64,000 nucleotides of DNA from positions 20,614 to 84,613 of the forward strand of contig CAUYWD010000078.1 of NCBI GenBank assembly GCA_963576735.1, given 5' to 3'. Below are positions 54,701 to 64,000 of the stretch, one piece after another (the stretch's first letter is position 1; every line of letters starts with the position of its first letter). A program made the position numbers and the translations under genes. The DNA is from Bedellia somnulentella (Eukaryota; Arthropoda; Insecta; Lepidoptera; Bedelliidae). The notes beneath the pieces were generated by a model. That model saw only the letters and a list, made by a program, of their open reading frames with translations, was not told where the DNA came from and did no database searches.

Positions 54701-55119
54701 TTCTGTAAGTGTGGCTGAATTTCGTACTCTTTACGAAAATATATGTTTTGATGTCACAAGAAAACATAATGTGTACATTTTTTTTTCATTGATATATATC
54801 ATTGTTTTGTGGCTCTAGTATATTCAAAATTTGATATAAATTTTCATGTGACAAAAAAAAATTACAAATTTGTTGACCAGTGTAATTTATTACGCGAAGT
54901 ATTTTGTTCTTTACTTTGTGCTTTGACTGTTATTCTATCTTGTGTTATTGTCTTTTCTATTCTATCATTCATATAACTATCCTTCTATTAAATTGTGAGT
55001 GTAAATTGTGTCGTGTTATCTACGGAATAAAACATTGAACCGTAAGTGAGGACTTATTATTTAGTAGCTAGTAAGTGCTATTCGCTACCTCACCACCACA
55101 CATCTACCCCATAGGCTAA
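54701..55119. other. 3' flank of transposase copy 2
   Basis: AT-rich 3' region ending in 'TTGTTGACCAGTG' (about 54870-54882), the same 13 bp found after copy 1 (about 51442-51454). This marks a probable terminus of the transposon. Unassigned sequence follows to 55119. Confidence 0.5.
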
Positions 55120-55870
55120 AACAAATTTAGCACGAACCAACGAGAAAGCACTAGGCTCCTTTGTAGTTGTACCGCGAAAGCTGCAAATAGCAGCCCGAAT
55201 GGACTGGTGGCGGTGGTGCACTCAAAGCAAAATAAAGAGTAATGAAATTTATCATGTAAGAGAAAAAAACGCTCAATTCAAACGTAAGTAATAATTAAGG
55301 GTAATAATTTCGTAAGAGTAATAATTTCTTATTCCGAAGCTCTAGCTTCCCCTACTTGGAATCTATAGCTGTGAGTATATGACTGAAAAAGAAAGGATTC
55401 GCAACGTCTACAAATATGTCTTTCATTTGTTGCTATCAACTTTAATACCAGGATTAGAATATCCTACCCAAAAAGGCTGCTGTTACTACTACTGTACCCA
55501 AAAAGTTTCTTCAAAATTGCTGTCATTTTGGGAATTCCAGTGAAATCAGTAGAAAGAGTTATGAAAGAATCAAAGTCAACTAATTAATAAATTCAAATCT
55601 CATCTCAATAAAGAATCCTGGACCTTACGTCTATATAATATCAAAACTCTTACAATAGCATCTTTGGGCGGAGTAGCTAATGTCCCAAACTGTGGCTAAA
55701 AATTTAGCACGAACCAACGAAAAAGCACTAGGCTCCTTTGTAGTTGTACCGCGAAAGCTGCAAATAGCAGCCCGAATGGACTGGTGGTGGTGGTGCACTC
55801 GAAGCAAATAACGAGTAATGAAATTTTACTAAATGTTTATCATGTAAGAGAAAAAAAAAACGCTCAATTC
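55120..55870. repeat. HTH-derived satellite, block 5 (copy 3 leader)
   Basis: Satellite unit closely matching 48475-49150, including the short tandem insertion, followed by the same 'CGCGCGCCTTTCGTGCGG' leader as before the other ferlin copies. Confidence 0.75.
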
Positions 55871-56237
55871 AAACCGCGCGCGCCTTTCGTGCGGTGCGGC
55901 ACCGAAAGTATAGGACTTTCTCATCTTTCGGGGTGGATTTCTAGGATATTTGAATGGGTATGAATGAGACAACCTGATTTATGTAATGACCTATTAATGA
56001 AGTAGCTTTTTGCATTATCAGAATATTGGGTATCATTTTTGATACACCCGCACTGAATTATGTTTTTTATTGCCCAGTGCTAAAGGTGCAATCCTGGACC
56101 TAATGTCTATATAGTATCAAAACTCTTACAATAGCATCATTGGGCGGAGCAGCGAATGTCTCAAACTTTGGCTTGTGGTGTGTACGCATAAATAATTATA
56201 TTTATTTATTTACATCCCACATTATATTATATAATTT

Positions 56238-56870
56238 ATGTTTACTTCATCATCATCATCATCATCAGTCCACACTCGTCCACTGCTGGACATAGGCATC
56301 TCCCATGGCGCGCCACCTCTTTCTATCCTCGGCCAGCCTCATGCGTTACCAGATGTTTTCATATGGCTTATAAGTGACGGAAAACGACTTGCATACCTAA
56401 GAATCCCAGCTCGAGATCTGATTTATTCAGAGCACTATATGGAATCCGGTAAATTATGTGGAAAAATGCAAACTCTATTTATGAAGTGGCCGGAAAAGAA
56501 AATATTTCATCAGGCTGGATGTTGCATCCCAGCTAAAACTTACTTGATTTTATGGCTTGGAGACTTTGAAGATCAAAAGCACTATATCGATAGCCTTCCG
56601 AAAGGATATTCTCTCAATGGAGAACATAAAAACACCGTCCCGACTTCACTAACATATGTGGAAAAACATGAGTTTCAACTAAGAGCTTACATTTATCAAG
56701 CTAGATCTTTGATTGGATCTGATGCTTCAGGATTATCTGATCCATACGCAACAATTATTATCGGAGAGCATGTCGCAACAACGCAAGTAATTGACGAAAC
56801 TCTCAGTCCAACCTGGGATGAACTAATTATAATAGACAAAATTAGTATTCATAGCACACTATATTTTTAA
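56238..56870 (+). CDS. Ferlin-derived fragment in TE composite, copy 3
   Basis: Intact 210-residue frame, nearly identical to copy 1 ('TYLILWLGD' instead of 'TYLFLWLGD'). The flanking order is the same as in copies 1 and 2. Confidence 0.78.
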   Translation: MFTSSSSSSSVHTRPLLDIGISHGAPPLSILGQPHALPDVFIWLISDGKRLAYLRIPARDLIYSEHYMESGKLCGKMQTLFMKWPEKKIFHQAGCCIPAKTYLILWLGDFEDQKHYIDSLPKGYSLNGEHKNTVPTSLTYVEKHEFQLRAYIYQARSLIGSDASGLSDPYATIIIGEHVATTQVIDETLSPTWDELIIIDKISIHSTLYF

Positions 56871-57054
56871 TTATGTTGGTGTACCCTCATTAAAAATATA
56901 TAACAGTTTCGATCACATCCAGTTTTTTTGTGACAGCTACATATTCATTTCTGACCTCATATACGTTTCTTTGTTAACATAACTGCATTTAGTCGACTGT
57001 GTAACTATTGTGTTTGCTAAATTACATTTTATTTACATTAGTTAGATCGTAAAT

Positions 57055-57885
57055 ATGCCACGAAAGTGTTTGAACAACCCGGACAATTTTTGTTATGAGT
57101 GTGGAGAATTAACTTTTACATCTCAGCGTCTAAATTTCACATCACTAATTGAACAGTGCTATTCAGACTATTTTGGTTTTCCTGTGAGGAATCAAGACAA
57201 ATCTTGGGTTCCACATAAATGTTGTGTAACGTGTGTGAGGCTCCTTTTAGGTTGGGCTAAACAAGAACCTAGACATTTGTCATTTGCTATACCAATGATT
57301 TGGACGGAACCAAAGGATCATGTAAGTGATTGTTATTTTTGTTTGACTCAAACAAAAGGTATTACTACCAAATCTACACACTATCCAGTATCCAAACTTG
57401 TCTTCGGCCAAGAGACCCATCCTACATAGTGCCGAACTGCCTGTGCCGATGCCTCCAAATTGCCTCCAAATTTGTTCTCAGTCAGCATAATAAGGTATCT
57501 GAAGATAGTGACCCAAGTTATGAACCGTCAACTTCAAAAGAACCGCACTTATTGACACAACGTGATTTAAACGATTTAGTACGTGATTTGAATCTGTCTA
57601 ATAAACAGGCTGGGCTTTTGGGGTCTAGATTAAACGACTGGAATTTACTTTCTCGTGGTACAAAGATTTCTTATTTTCGACGTCGTGACGATGAAATAAA
57701 ACCTTACTTTTCTGAAGCAGGTGATTTAGTCTATTGTAATAACGTTCCTGTTGTGATGAATTTATTAAATGTCGAATATGATCCAAGTCACTGGTGACTG
57801 TTTATTGACTCTTCAAAAACTAGTTTGAAAGCAGTGTTACTGCATAACGGAAACAAACTTCCTTCAGTGCCGATTGCTCATGGTT
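57055..57885 (+). pseudogene. Transposase-like gene, copy 3 (frameshifted, truncated)
   Basis: Same breaks as in copies 1 and 2: frame change after the Cys-rich part and TGA after 'DPSHW' (57795-57797). It is truncated at 'GGTTCTAATCCTAATATT' (about 57898), exactly as copy 1 at about 51177, while copy 2 continues. Copies 1 and 3 therefore derive from one truncated ancestor. Confidence 0.68.
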
Positions 57886-57984
57886 CTAATCCTAATATTT
57901 ATACCAAATAGCATATTTCTATGTATAAAACAACGCTAATTCTATTCAGAAAAATCACCTGGTAGGCCTAGCCCTTAAATCATG

Positions 57985-58175
57985 TTTAAAGGATTTTGAG
58001 AAGAGAGTCTATGAGATCCTAGCTAGCTGCGCTAATTGTGATACATCACTTTAAGTTTAGTAAAGCTGAATCAGGAGCGGTCTTTACTTGGATTGGTGAC
58101 CACTTTTAGGTAGTCATGTTTTAGCACCTGACTACCACTACCTGCCTCCACCTGAATACAGAATCAGGTCGAATA
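57985..58175 (+). mobile_element. 5S rRNA-like SINE
   Basis: 'GGAGCGGTCTTTACTTGGAT' followed by 'TGGTGACCAC' and the preceding 'TTTAGTAAAGCTGAATC' resemble the internal control region and 3' half of 5S rRNA, diverged. A body with 'TAGCACCTGACTACCACTAC' and 'ACAGAATCAGGTCG' follows. It is a 5S-derived SINE or a 5S pseudogene; the repeat-like body favours a SINE. Confidence 0.45.
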
Positions 58176-58184
58176 TAATTATTA

Positions 58185-58462
58185 AGAACTAGCTGACCCG
58201 ATAGACTTCGTACTGTCAAATTTGCTGATGACAAAGCTTAAGGCGTTTTTTCCGGTACTCTTAGTTCAATCAGGCGTGAATATTTTATTGGTCATTTTTT
58301 TCCGGGATAAAAAGTATTTTATGCTATAATTTGGGTCATTATCTAGCATTCTGTCAAATTTCATTCATATACATCATGTACTTGACGAGCTTTTTTGCCT
58401 CAAACACACAAACACCCAAACATCTAAACTTTCACATTTATAATATTAATAGGATAGCGTAT
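58185..58462 (+). repeat. RTE-like 3' repeat
   Basis: Starts 'ACTAGCTGACCCGATAGACT' and ends 'TTTATAATATTAATAGGATA', a common insect LINE/RTE-related 3' repeat. Non-coding. Confidence 0.6.
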
Positions 58463-58595
58463 TATAACGGGCTATTTCTTTATTCACTAACTACAAAACC
58501 AGCTCAATTAAGCAAAACAATAGTTGCTATTATTGTAACATTCCCTATGAAAATTGTCTAAGTACTATTCAATAATTACATGAAAACACAATTAC

Positions 58596-58802
58596 CTGGT
58601 CCTGTAGAGCATCTACATAGTCATAGTAGAGGTTCCTATCCGGAATATTTATAAGACATTTATTGATGAGGTTGGTTGCGTATATCAATAACTCAGTATC
58701 GGAGGCATCCAAATCTTGAAGAATCTTCATGACTTTACACCAAGGTTGTGGACCATTCTCTACGTCCACTGCTGTGATAGCTTCAAGCAAAAGCAGGCAA
58801 TT
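58596..58802 (-). CDS. Single exon of a FHOD-type formin (FH3 domain)
   Basis: Exactly 69 codons between acceptor ('ATACTGAACAG', end 58803) and donor (CAG|GTAATT at 58595). It encodes 'LLLLEAITAVDVENGPQPWC' and 'DTELLIYATNLINKCLINIP' plus 'YYDYVDAL', which match the armadillo-like FH3 region of FHOD formins (actin assembly regulators). Neighbouring Fhod exons are not seen within about 5 kb. It may be a true exon of a long, TE-filled host gene or a captured piece. The splice sites look functional. Confidence 0.6.
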
Positions 58803-59085
58803 CTGTTCAGTATTATAAGAGTTGTGGAAACAGTAATTAATTTCATTGATAAATATTATAAATAGAAGAGGCCCTAATAAGGATCCTTGAGGTACTCCTG
58901 ATGGTATTATAGTCCAGTTAGATGAGAAACCTGAGAGAACTACTGCCTGACTATGATTTTCAATATATGAAGAGAACCATCTTAGCAAGTCACCATGAAT
59001 GCCAGCAACGGATAGCTTGGCAACAGTAAAACATAGCTTTATGATAAATTTGGCAACACCGCATATTAGAATAGACAAATAAATA
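58803..59085 (-). pseudogene. LINE reverse transcriptase fragment
   Basis: Minus strand 'KLSVAGIHGDLLRWFSSYIE', 'PSGVPQGSLLGPLLFIIFIN': the RT segment before the YADD motif in jockey/CR1-like elements. Both ends are cut: it is flanked by the formin exon on one side and THAP-like transposase sequence on the other, all in one chance open frame (59237-58569). Confidence 0.75.
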
Positions 59086-60676
59086 AATATTTGGATATTT
59101 ATTCCTGATTGTAACTTTAGTTCCCCTACCATTTTCAACAAAGTGGTTTTGGAGGGCAAAATAAATATTTTTCTCAAAAATCTGTAGCACTTTGGGCTTT
59201 GTTTCAGTATCGTCAAAGCAATTAACTTTTCATCCATCGTTAAATGACGAGCTTTTTAATTTTTAGTGCATAGATTTAGCTGCATCCACATAAACTTTCT
59301 GGAAAATTCATTCATTTTCGAGGTGATCACTTCAAACTTTTGAGTAAAGGATACTGCTCTTTTAGTTCTTTTGGCATAGCTGAGCTGCCTTTGTGACTTC
59401 TTATACTCATTGTATAATATTTTGCATTCTGGTGTAAGATTTTTGCATTGTCTAATGATTTGTTTTGTTGATACAAGTTTTGGTGGACCTGAAAGGGTAA
59501 AAAATGGAAAGGGTTAATTTAGTCGCTTGACTGGGATTATGATTAAGACTAACAAAATAGTAATTGAATGAAAAAGTCAATTAGACCTAAGAGTTAGGAA
59601 TAAGAATAGATACTCACAATTGGTTACTTCAATTTCATGAATATTGTCATATTCACAAACATCAAGAGTACTTTTGGTTGGCACTGTATTTATGTTGTCC
59701 CCTAAAACAACAAAGTCATAGTTAAAAATCATTGCTATCCAAAAAATTAAAAATAAATAGGGTCAGGGGACATAAAGAATAGCTCACTTAGACTTGTCTC
59801 GCATAAAGTGGTAAGCTACATGCCAAATAACTTGACATGACCCTACCTAACTAGCGCCATGAGGTGAGGAGAAGAACTTAAAATAAATAAATAAAGAACC
59901 CTGTGAACTTTTGTGGACAACTGAATGAAATGGCTTTCTCGAAAGGAGTTTCTGTCAAAACTGATGATAATAAAAGTATATTAGAAACTTACCCAACATT
60001 ATGGTATTGCAATGAATATTGTCAGGCAAAGGCACCACAAAATGAGTAGTCGTGGTAGAAGGTGCAGGAAACTGGTTTGCTGAAACCATAAGATTTAAAT
60101 TAAGGGATAAGCTCACCAAGTTATTGTAAACTAGCTGCTGGACCCCAACCCAATTTTGTGATGTCAAGTAGTGTATAATCATCAAGCGAGCCAAGTTGAT
60201 GCAGTGAGTGACCTCTCCGTTACAAAATACTATTAGAAGTAGAAATATTTATGTGTTTGAAAGATCAAAAGAATCATTCATCAAAAGGCATTATGTCGGT
60301 GAGCATGCATCATCATAGGCCTCAGCGTTGCTTTCCATTAAGTGACTTCAGTGTCAAACATAAACCTATTTACTTATTTAGTAATTAATTAGAAATAAAC
60401 TAACAAGAGCGTGTTTAACATGCATGTCTTACCCATGTTATCTATTCTTGAAGTTTTCAGAGGCACAGGCTGACTATAAGTGTGGTCATAGTGCCTCTTT
60501 CGTGAATAATTATGGTCAGCGCTAGGATTTTATGAAAATTAAGTAAGCATGTCAAGGCTTAAAATCTCTAGTATAATGAGTATAGACAAAACAAGCAAGA
60601 TGAGCTGAACATTTTGATGGTTATTACCTTTGTCTTCGTCAACATTAACTTGCAAAGGAACGCCAGAGGTTATCTC
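59086..60676 (-). pseudogene. THAP/P-element-like transposase gene, multi-exon, truncated
   Basis: Minus-strand exons with consensus splice sites: 60676-60628, 60469-60433, 60079-59993, 59701-59618 and a long one from 59488. The last encodes a coiled-coil-like 'ECKILYNEYKKSQRQLSYAK', then after an in-frame TAA 'MDEKLIALTILKQSPKCYRF' and 'LPSKTTLLKMVGELKLQSGI', typical of the P-element/THAP9 transposase N-terminal half. The short middle exons give low-complexity linkers. The THAP zinc finger exon (expected right of 60676) and the catalytic part are missing. Exon borders are inferred from sequence only. Confidence 0.6.
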
Positions 60677-60899
60677 CTGTGCAGTAAACAACAATTTATG
60701 GTTTAAGTTTTATTAACAATATTGAATATTAAAAAGGAAACAATTTATGTTTAAGTTTCATAAACATAGTTGGGCACGGCCCGGTGACTAAATTTAATTT
60801 TTACATTTTCACAAAATGATTATTATTATTTACTAATTAATTTTAGGTAGTACCAAATATAATCCCATCACAGTTAATAATAATTAATATAGACTTTTA
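60677..60899. other. Short unassigned stretch
   Basis: Between the THAP-like gene and the BEL element end. It may include the start of the BEL 3' LTR (TGTGATGGGATT on the minus strand near 60865), but this is not confirmed. Confidence 0.3.
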
Positions 60900-61160
60900 T
60901 CAATTACATGGTAGAGGACTCAATTTTCTTAAAGATCTGGTGTATATTTTATTGTTTGGGAGCTTTATTTCAGCCACCCTTACATTACCATCTGGTCCTG
61001 GTATTGTTTTTACAATTCTCGCCATAGGCCAAGTCAAAGGAGGAGTATTATCACTGCGAACAATAACCAGGTCACCTACTTTCAAATTTGCTTGAATATT
61101 ATGCCACTTAGGTCTATTTTGTAATTGAGTAAGGTAGTCCTCAAACAAAACCTTCCAAAA
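60900..61160 (-). pseudogene. BEL/Pao pol C-terminus (DUF5641-like)
   Basis: 'RPKWHNIQANLKVGDLVIVR', 'PPLTWPMARIVKTIPGPDGN', 'RSLRKLSPLP': the C-terminal end of BEL/Pao integrases. It continues the frame broken at 62280: without the LINE insertion the two parts join in phase at the shared CAAGA. Confidence 0.88.
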
Positions 61161-61166
61161 GTCTTG

Positions 61167-62279
61167 CTTAATTTTATTTATTTATTTATTTATTTATTTT
61201 ATTTTATTTGGAAGATTTACAGCGTATACATTAACTAAACAATAAAGTAAACAGTGCAATGCCAATTAAAAATCTCCACCTATAACAATAAAAACTAGAA
61301 AACAACAACTTACAGACTAAAAGAAAATTCAAATAACAGACTGAGAACAATAGAAATAACGGTAACAACACTAAAAACTAAATTAATTATTGCTAAATAA
61401 GAAAAATATAAAAATAATTAACTTAAATGTTTTGAAAAAATGAATTGGTAAGTAATCGCTTAATTGCTGAAATGCTGGAGTTAAATATGTCAAAATCATT
61501 TTGAATTTCATTAAATTCCCTAGAAACTCGTATTATAAATGAATTCTGCCTGTAGTTGGTTCTGGCCTGAGGCACATGTAATAAAGACCGCTGACGTAAT
61601 GCCATCGGATTTGTACGCAGCTGTATCTTGGACAGTAACTCAGGACAATTAACCGAACCATTTGCTATCTTAGCCAAGTTACAGATATCTGAAATGTTAC
61701 GTCTAACATCGAGTGGGACGAAATGATATTTTTTGCAACGCTCATAGTAGCCTGAAATCGATTGCTTACATTTAAAATCCAGATACCTTAGAAATCTCTT
61801 TTGAATGGCTTCTATTCTATTCTTATAAATCTGATACCGCGGGTTCCACACAGAGGAAGCGTACTCGAGATGACTTCGGACGTAGGCGCAGTGTAATATT
61901 TTTATAGTTTTAATATCTTGGAAATCAGATGCAGTTCTCATTATAAATCCTAATGTTCTAGACGCTTTGTTCACTATACTGTTGATGTGATTATCAAATA
62001 AAAGATGGTTATCGACAACAACGCCTAGATCTCTTATAAAGTTTGCCTTGGTAAGGGTTCGACCATTTAATGTGTAATTAAACTGAATGAGTTCTCTCTT
62101 TCGGGAAAATGACACACAGTAACATTTAGAAACATTCAGGTCAAGCTTATTTGTGAGACAATAATTTTGGAAACGATCTAAATCCGACTGTAGGTTGCGG
62201 GCGTCACTTATACTTTTAATATATTTTAAAACTTTCATGTCGTCCGCAAACAGAAGTATCTTAGAATGTAAGAAACATT
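61167..62279 (-). mobile_element. 5'-truncated LINE (jockey/CR1-like) inserted in BEL element
   Basis: 1113 bp, ending in an (AATA)n tail at 61167-61200 (minus strand 3' end) and flanked by target duplication CAAGA (plus strand TCTTG at 61162-61166 and 62280-62284). The frame 62238-61423 encodes the RT C-terminal region: 'NLQSDLDRFQNYCLTNKLDL', 'VRSHLEYASSVWNPRYQIYK', 'IEAIQKRFLRYLDF'. The YADD motif is lost by truncation. Clean borders suggest a fairly recent event. Confidence 0.88.
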
Positions 62280-63676
62280 TCTTGATGTTGTTTAGTTAAC
62301 ATATTCCAAAATTTCAATCTATCTACACATTTATCACTTAAGTTCAACTCAGGATGACTTGTCATTGCTGTACCTATTATAAAATGGCCAGGCGTTAAAT
62401 ATTGAAAATCAGAAATATCAGAGCTCATAGGAAGCAGTGGGCGAGAATTTAACACAGATTCAATTTCAACTATCACTGTATACAAACCTTCAAATGTTAA
62501 ACTAATGTTTCCAACTATTCTTTTAAAATGATATTTAAAAGATTTCAACCCAGCTTCCCATAAGCCCCCAAATTCTGGGGAGTAACTAGGTATAAACTTA
62601 AAATGTATGCTATTATTTAAACTATAAGATTCAATTATATCTTTATGAGTTTTAGAAATAAACAATTCATAGAGTTCATTTAACTCATTAGCTGCCCCTT
62701 TAAATGTTTTTGCATTATCACAATAGATTGTGTTGGGTAAGCCTCTACGTGCTACAAACCGCTTGAGGCATGCCAGGAAGGCTTGGGTGGTTAGGTCGCT
62801 GACCAGTTCCATGTGGATGGCCTTGGAAGTAAAGCAAACAAAGAGAGCCACATAACCCTTTGTAATTATTGGTTTTCTTAACCTTGACACTTTAACATTG
62901 AATGGCGCGCAAAAATTTACTCCTACCACATTGAATGGCCTACCTGTTGCTATTCTCTCTGATGGTAGAGAGCCCATAAGCTGTTTTGATGCTGCAGCTT
63001 TCATTCTGAAGCACCTCACACATTTATTGACTATCTTTTTTACTTCCCGTATGCCACTTACAAGCCAAAATGTTTGAGATAGAGAACTTAATACTAATTT
63101 TGCTCCGGCATGTAATAACCGCAAATGTTCATTTTGAATTAAAATATTTGTAAGATGGCAGGACTTGGGTAAGATAATAGGATGCTTTTTGTCATATAAG
63201 AGGTTAGGTGCATTATGTAATCTTCCTCCTACTCTCAATATGCCATCCTTATCCAGAAAGGGATGTAAGGAAGTTAAGCCTGATTTTATTTTTGATTTAT
63301 CATTTTTGAGACAATTAATTTCTTGAGTGAAACTCTTTGCCTGTACACAACGAATAACAACTAGAAGAGCATTGTTAAGCTCTTGTGGCGTCAATGGACC
63401 TTTAACCTTATAAGATGAGTTTGAACAATTTTTGCAAAAACTCAGAATGTATGCTACAATTCTTTTAAGTTTCCCAACATCTGAAAACTTGTCATAAAAT
63501 TCTAAAGTGTCAGTATTACCCTTGGAAGAGTTAGCAGCAGGTTCACCAATATGACAAACACTTGTAATGACATCTTTGGATAAAGGAATAGATAGTTTGA
63601 CGTCAGTCTTAGGGTGCTTATAATCATTATCAAGCATCTCCCTTGGTCCATACCACCAGAGATTAATAGACTGCAA
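62280..63676 (-). pseudogene. BEL/Pao integrase
   Basis: Minus strand. Contains the integrase zinc-binding region ('NEHLRLLHAGAKLVLSSLSQ', 'VRCFRMKAAASKQLMGSLPS') and the DDE core ('VVGVNFCAPFNVKVS', 'RGLPNTIYCDNAKTFKGAAN', 'FIPSYSPEFGGLWEAGLKSF'). The first acidic residue appears changed: the usual Asp in the 'GVDF' context reads Asn ('GVNF'). The reading frame extends further right without a start to about 63775, where a frameshift separates it from RNase H. The right end is interrupted by the LINE at 62279. Confidence 0.9.
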
Positions 63677-63777
63677 TTTATGAGGATCACAACCTCTTGA
63701 AATAAGATCAGCAGGATTATTGACCGTGCTTATATAAGACCATGATACTATGGGAACAATGGCCTTTAATAATTGTT

Positions 63778-63999
63778 TTATTTGAGTGATTCTTTTTCAA
63801 CATAGGGATTTGATTTTAAGTTTGAAGAGTTTATCCAAGCAAGTGTGATTTGTGAATCACTATACAGATGAATAGTGAGATTAGGAAATTTAGAAACGCC
63901 TGACAAGTAGCTATTAAGCACACTTTTCAGGCGTTCATAAAACTCCTCGCAAACACCCTGTTTCACGTCTGCCACCTTCACACCGATGGTTTGTGACAT
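63778..63999 (-). pseudogene. BEL/Pao RNase H-like region, partial
   Basis: 'FPNLTIHLYSDSQITLAWIN' matches the BEL RNase H (Asp in YSDSQ). It reaches the window edge, so the rest of pol (RT, protease, Gag) lies outside. A frameshift at about 63775 divides it from the integrase frame. Confidence 0.85.
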
Positions 64000-64000
64000 G

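Noticed and set aside
58569..59237. Single 222-residue protein
   Set aside because: A mosaic of THAP/P-element sequence, LINE RT and a formin exon that happens to lack stops.

Overview
Eukaryotic, AT-rich, intron-bearing DNA packed with nested transposable elements. No bacterial gene organisation, CRISPR or rRNA operon was seen. The repeat types point to an insect, most likely a moth or butterfly (inference): piggyBac, PIF/Harbinger, BEL/Pao, Ty1/copia, Ty3/gypsy, Penelope-like, jockey/CR1/RTE LINEs, Polinton/adintovirus, tRNA-derived SINEs, AATA-tailed LINE ends, and repeats containing 'CCACTGCTGGACATAGG'.

Layout. 1-9312: most of a Polinton/Maverick (adintovirus-like) element. Plus strand: integrase, PLA2 + hydrophobic virion protein (split by a TAG), adenovirus-type protease, penton-like minor capsid (frameshifted), a 48-residue basic protein, the major capsid protein and a Cys-rich protein, most joined by ATGA overlaps. 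Minus strand: a spliced nuclear protein with two SUMO-interaction-like motifs, and protein-primed DNA polymerase B (one frameshift). No packaging ATPase or terminal repeat is visible. 10041-11050: an unrecognised two-exon gene fragment. 11049-13696 and 25714-28663: two copies of one composite block (gypsy pol, tRNA-like 315-bp tandem units, LINE 3' end); the second carries a Penelope-like insertion with exact target duplication. 15038-25402: piggyBac fused to a copia element whose gag is split by a 7.2-kb LTR element (17761-24942) with two apparently identical 584-bp LTRs.

28.6-37.6 kb and 45-56 kb: a dispersed ~600-650-bp satellite derived from a helix-turn-helix coding segment. One unit is interrupted by a 7.58-kb insertion (37602-45185) with 20-bp perfect inverted ends, itself carrying SINEs and a Harbinger-like MITE. 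31.6-34.1 kb: piggyBac remains and an internally inverted gypsy element. 45.4-48.2 kb: a YEATS-like fragment, a tRNA-like element with inverted ends, an RTE LINE end and a deleted PIF/Harbinger (MADF/BESS accessory protein plus transposase exon 1).

48.5-57.9 kb: three copies of a composite in which an intact intronless ferlin fragment precedes a broken transposase-like gene. 58-64 kb: a 5S-like SINE, one formin (FHOD FH3) exon, a LINE RT piece, a multi-exon THAP/P-element-like gene, and a BEL/Pao element interrupted by a LINE with a CAAGA target duplication. Most coding regions are decayed. The most interesting parts are the nearly complete Polinton with its nuclear SIM-like protein, the triplicated ferlin-transposase composite, and the uncharacterised 7.58-kb and tRNA-like inverted-repeat elements.
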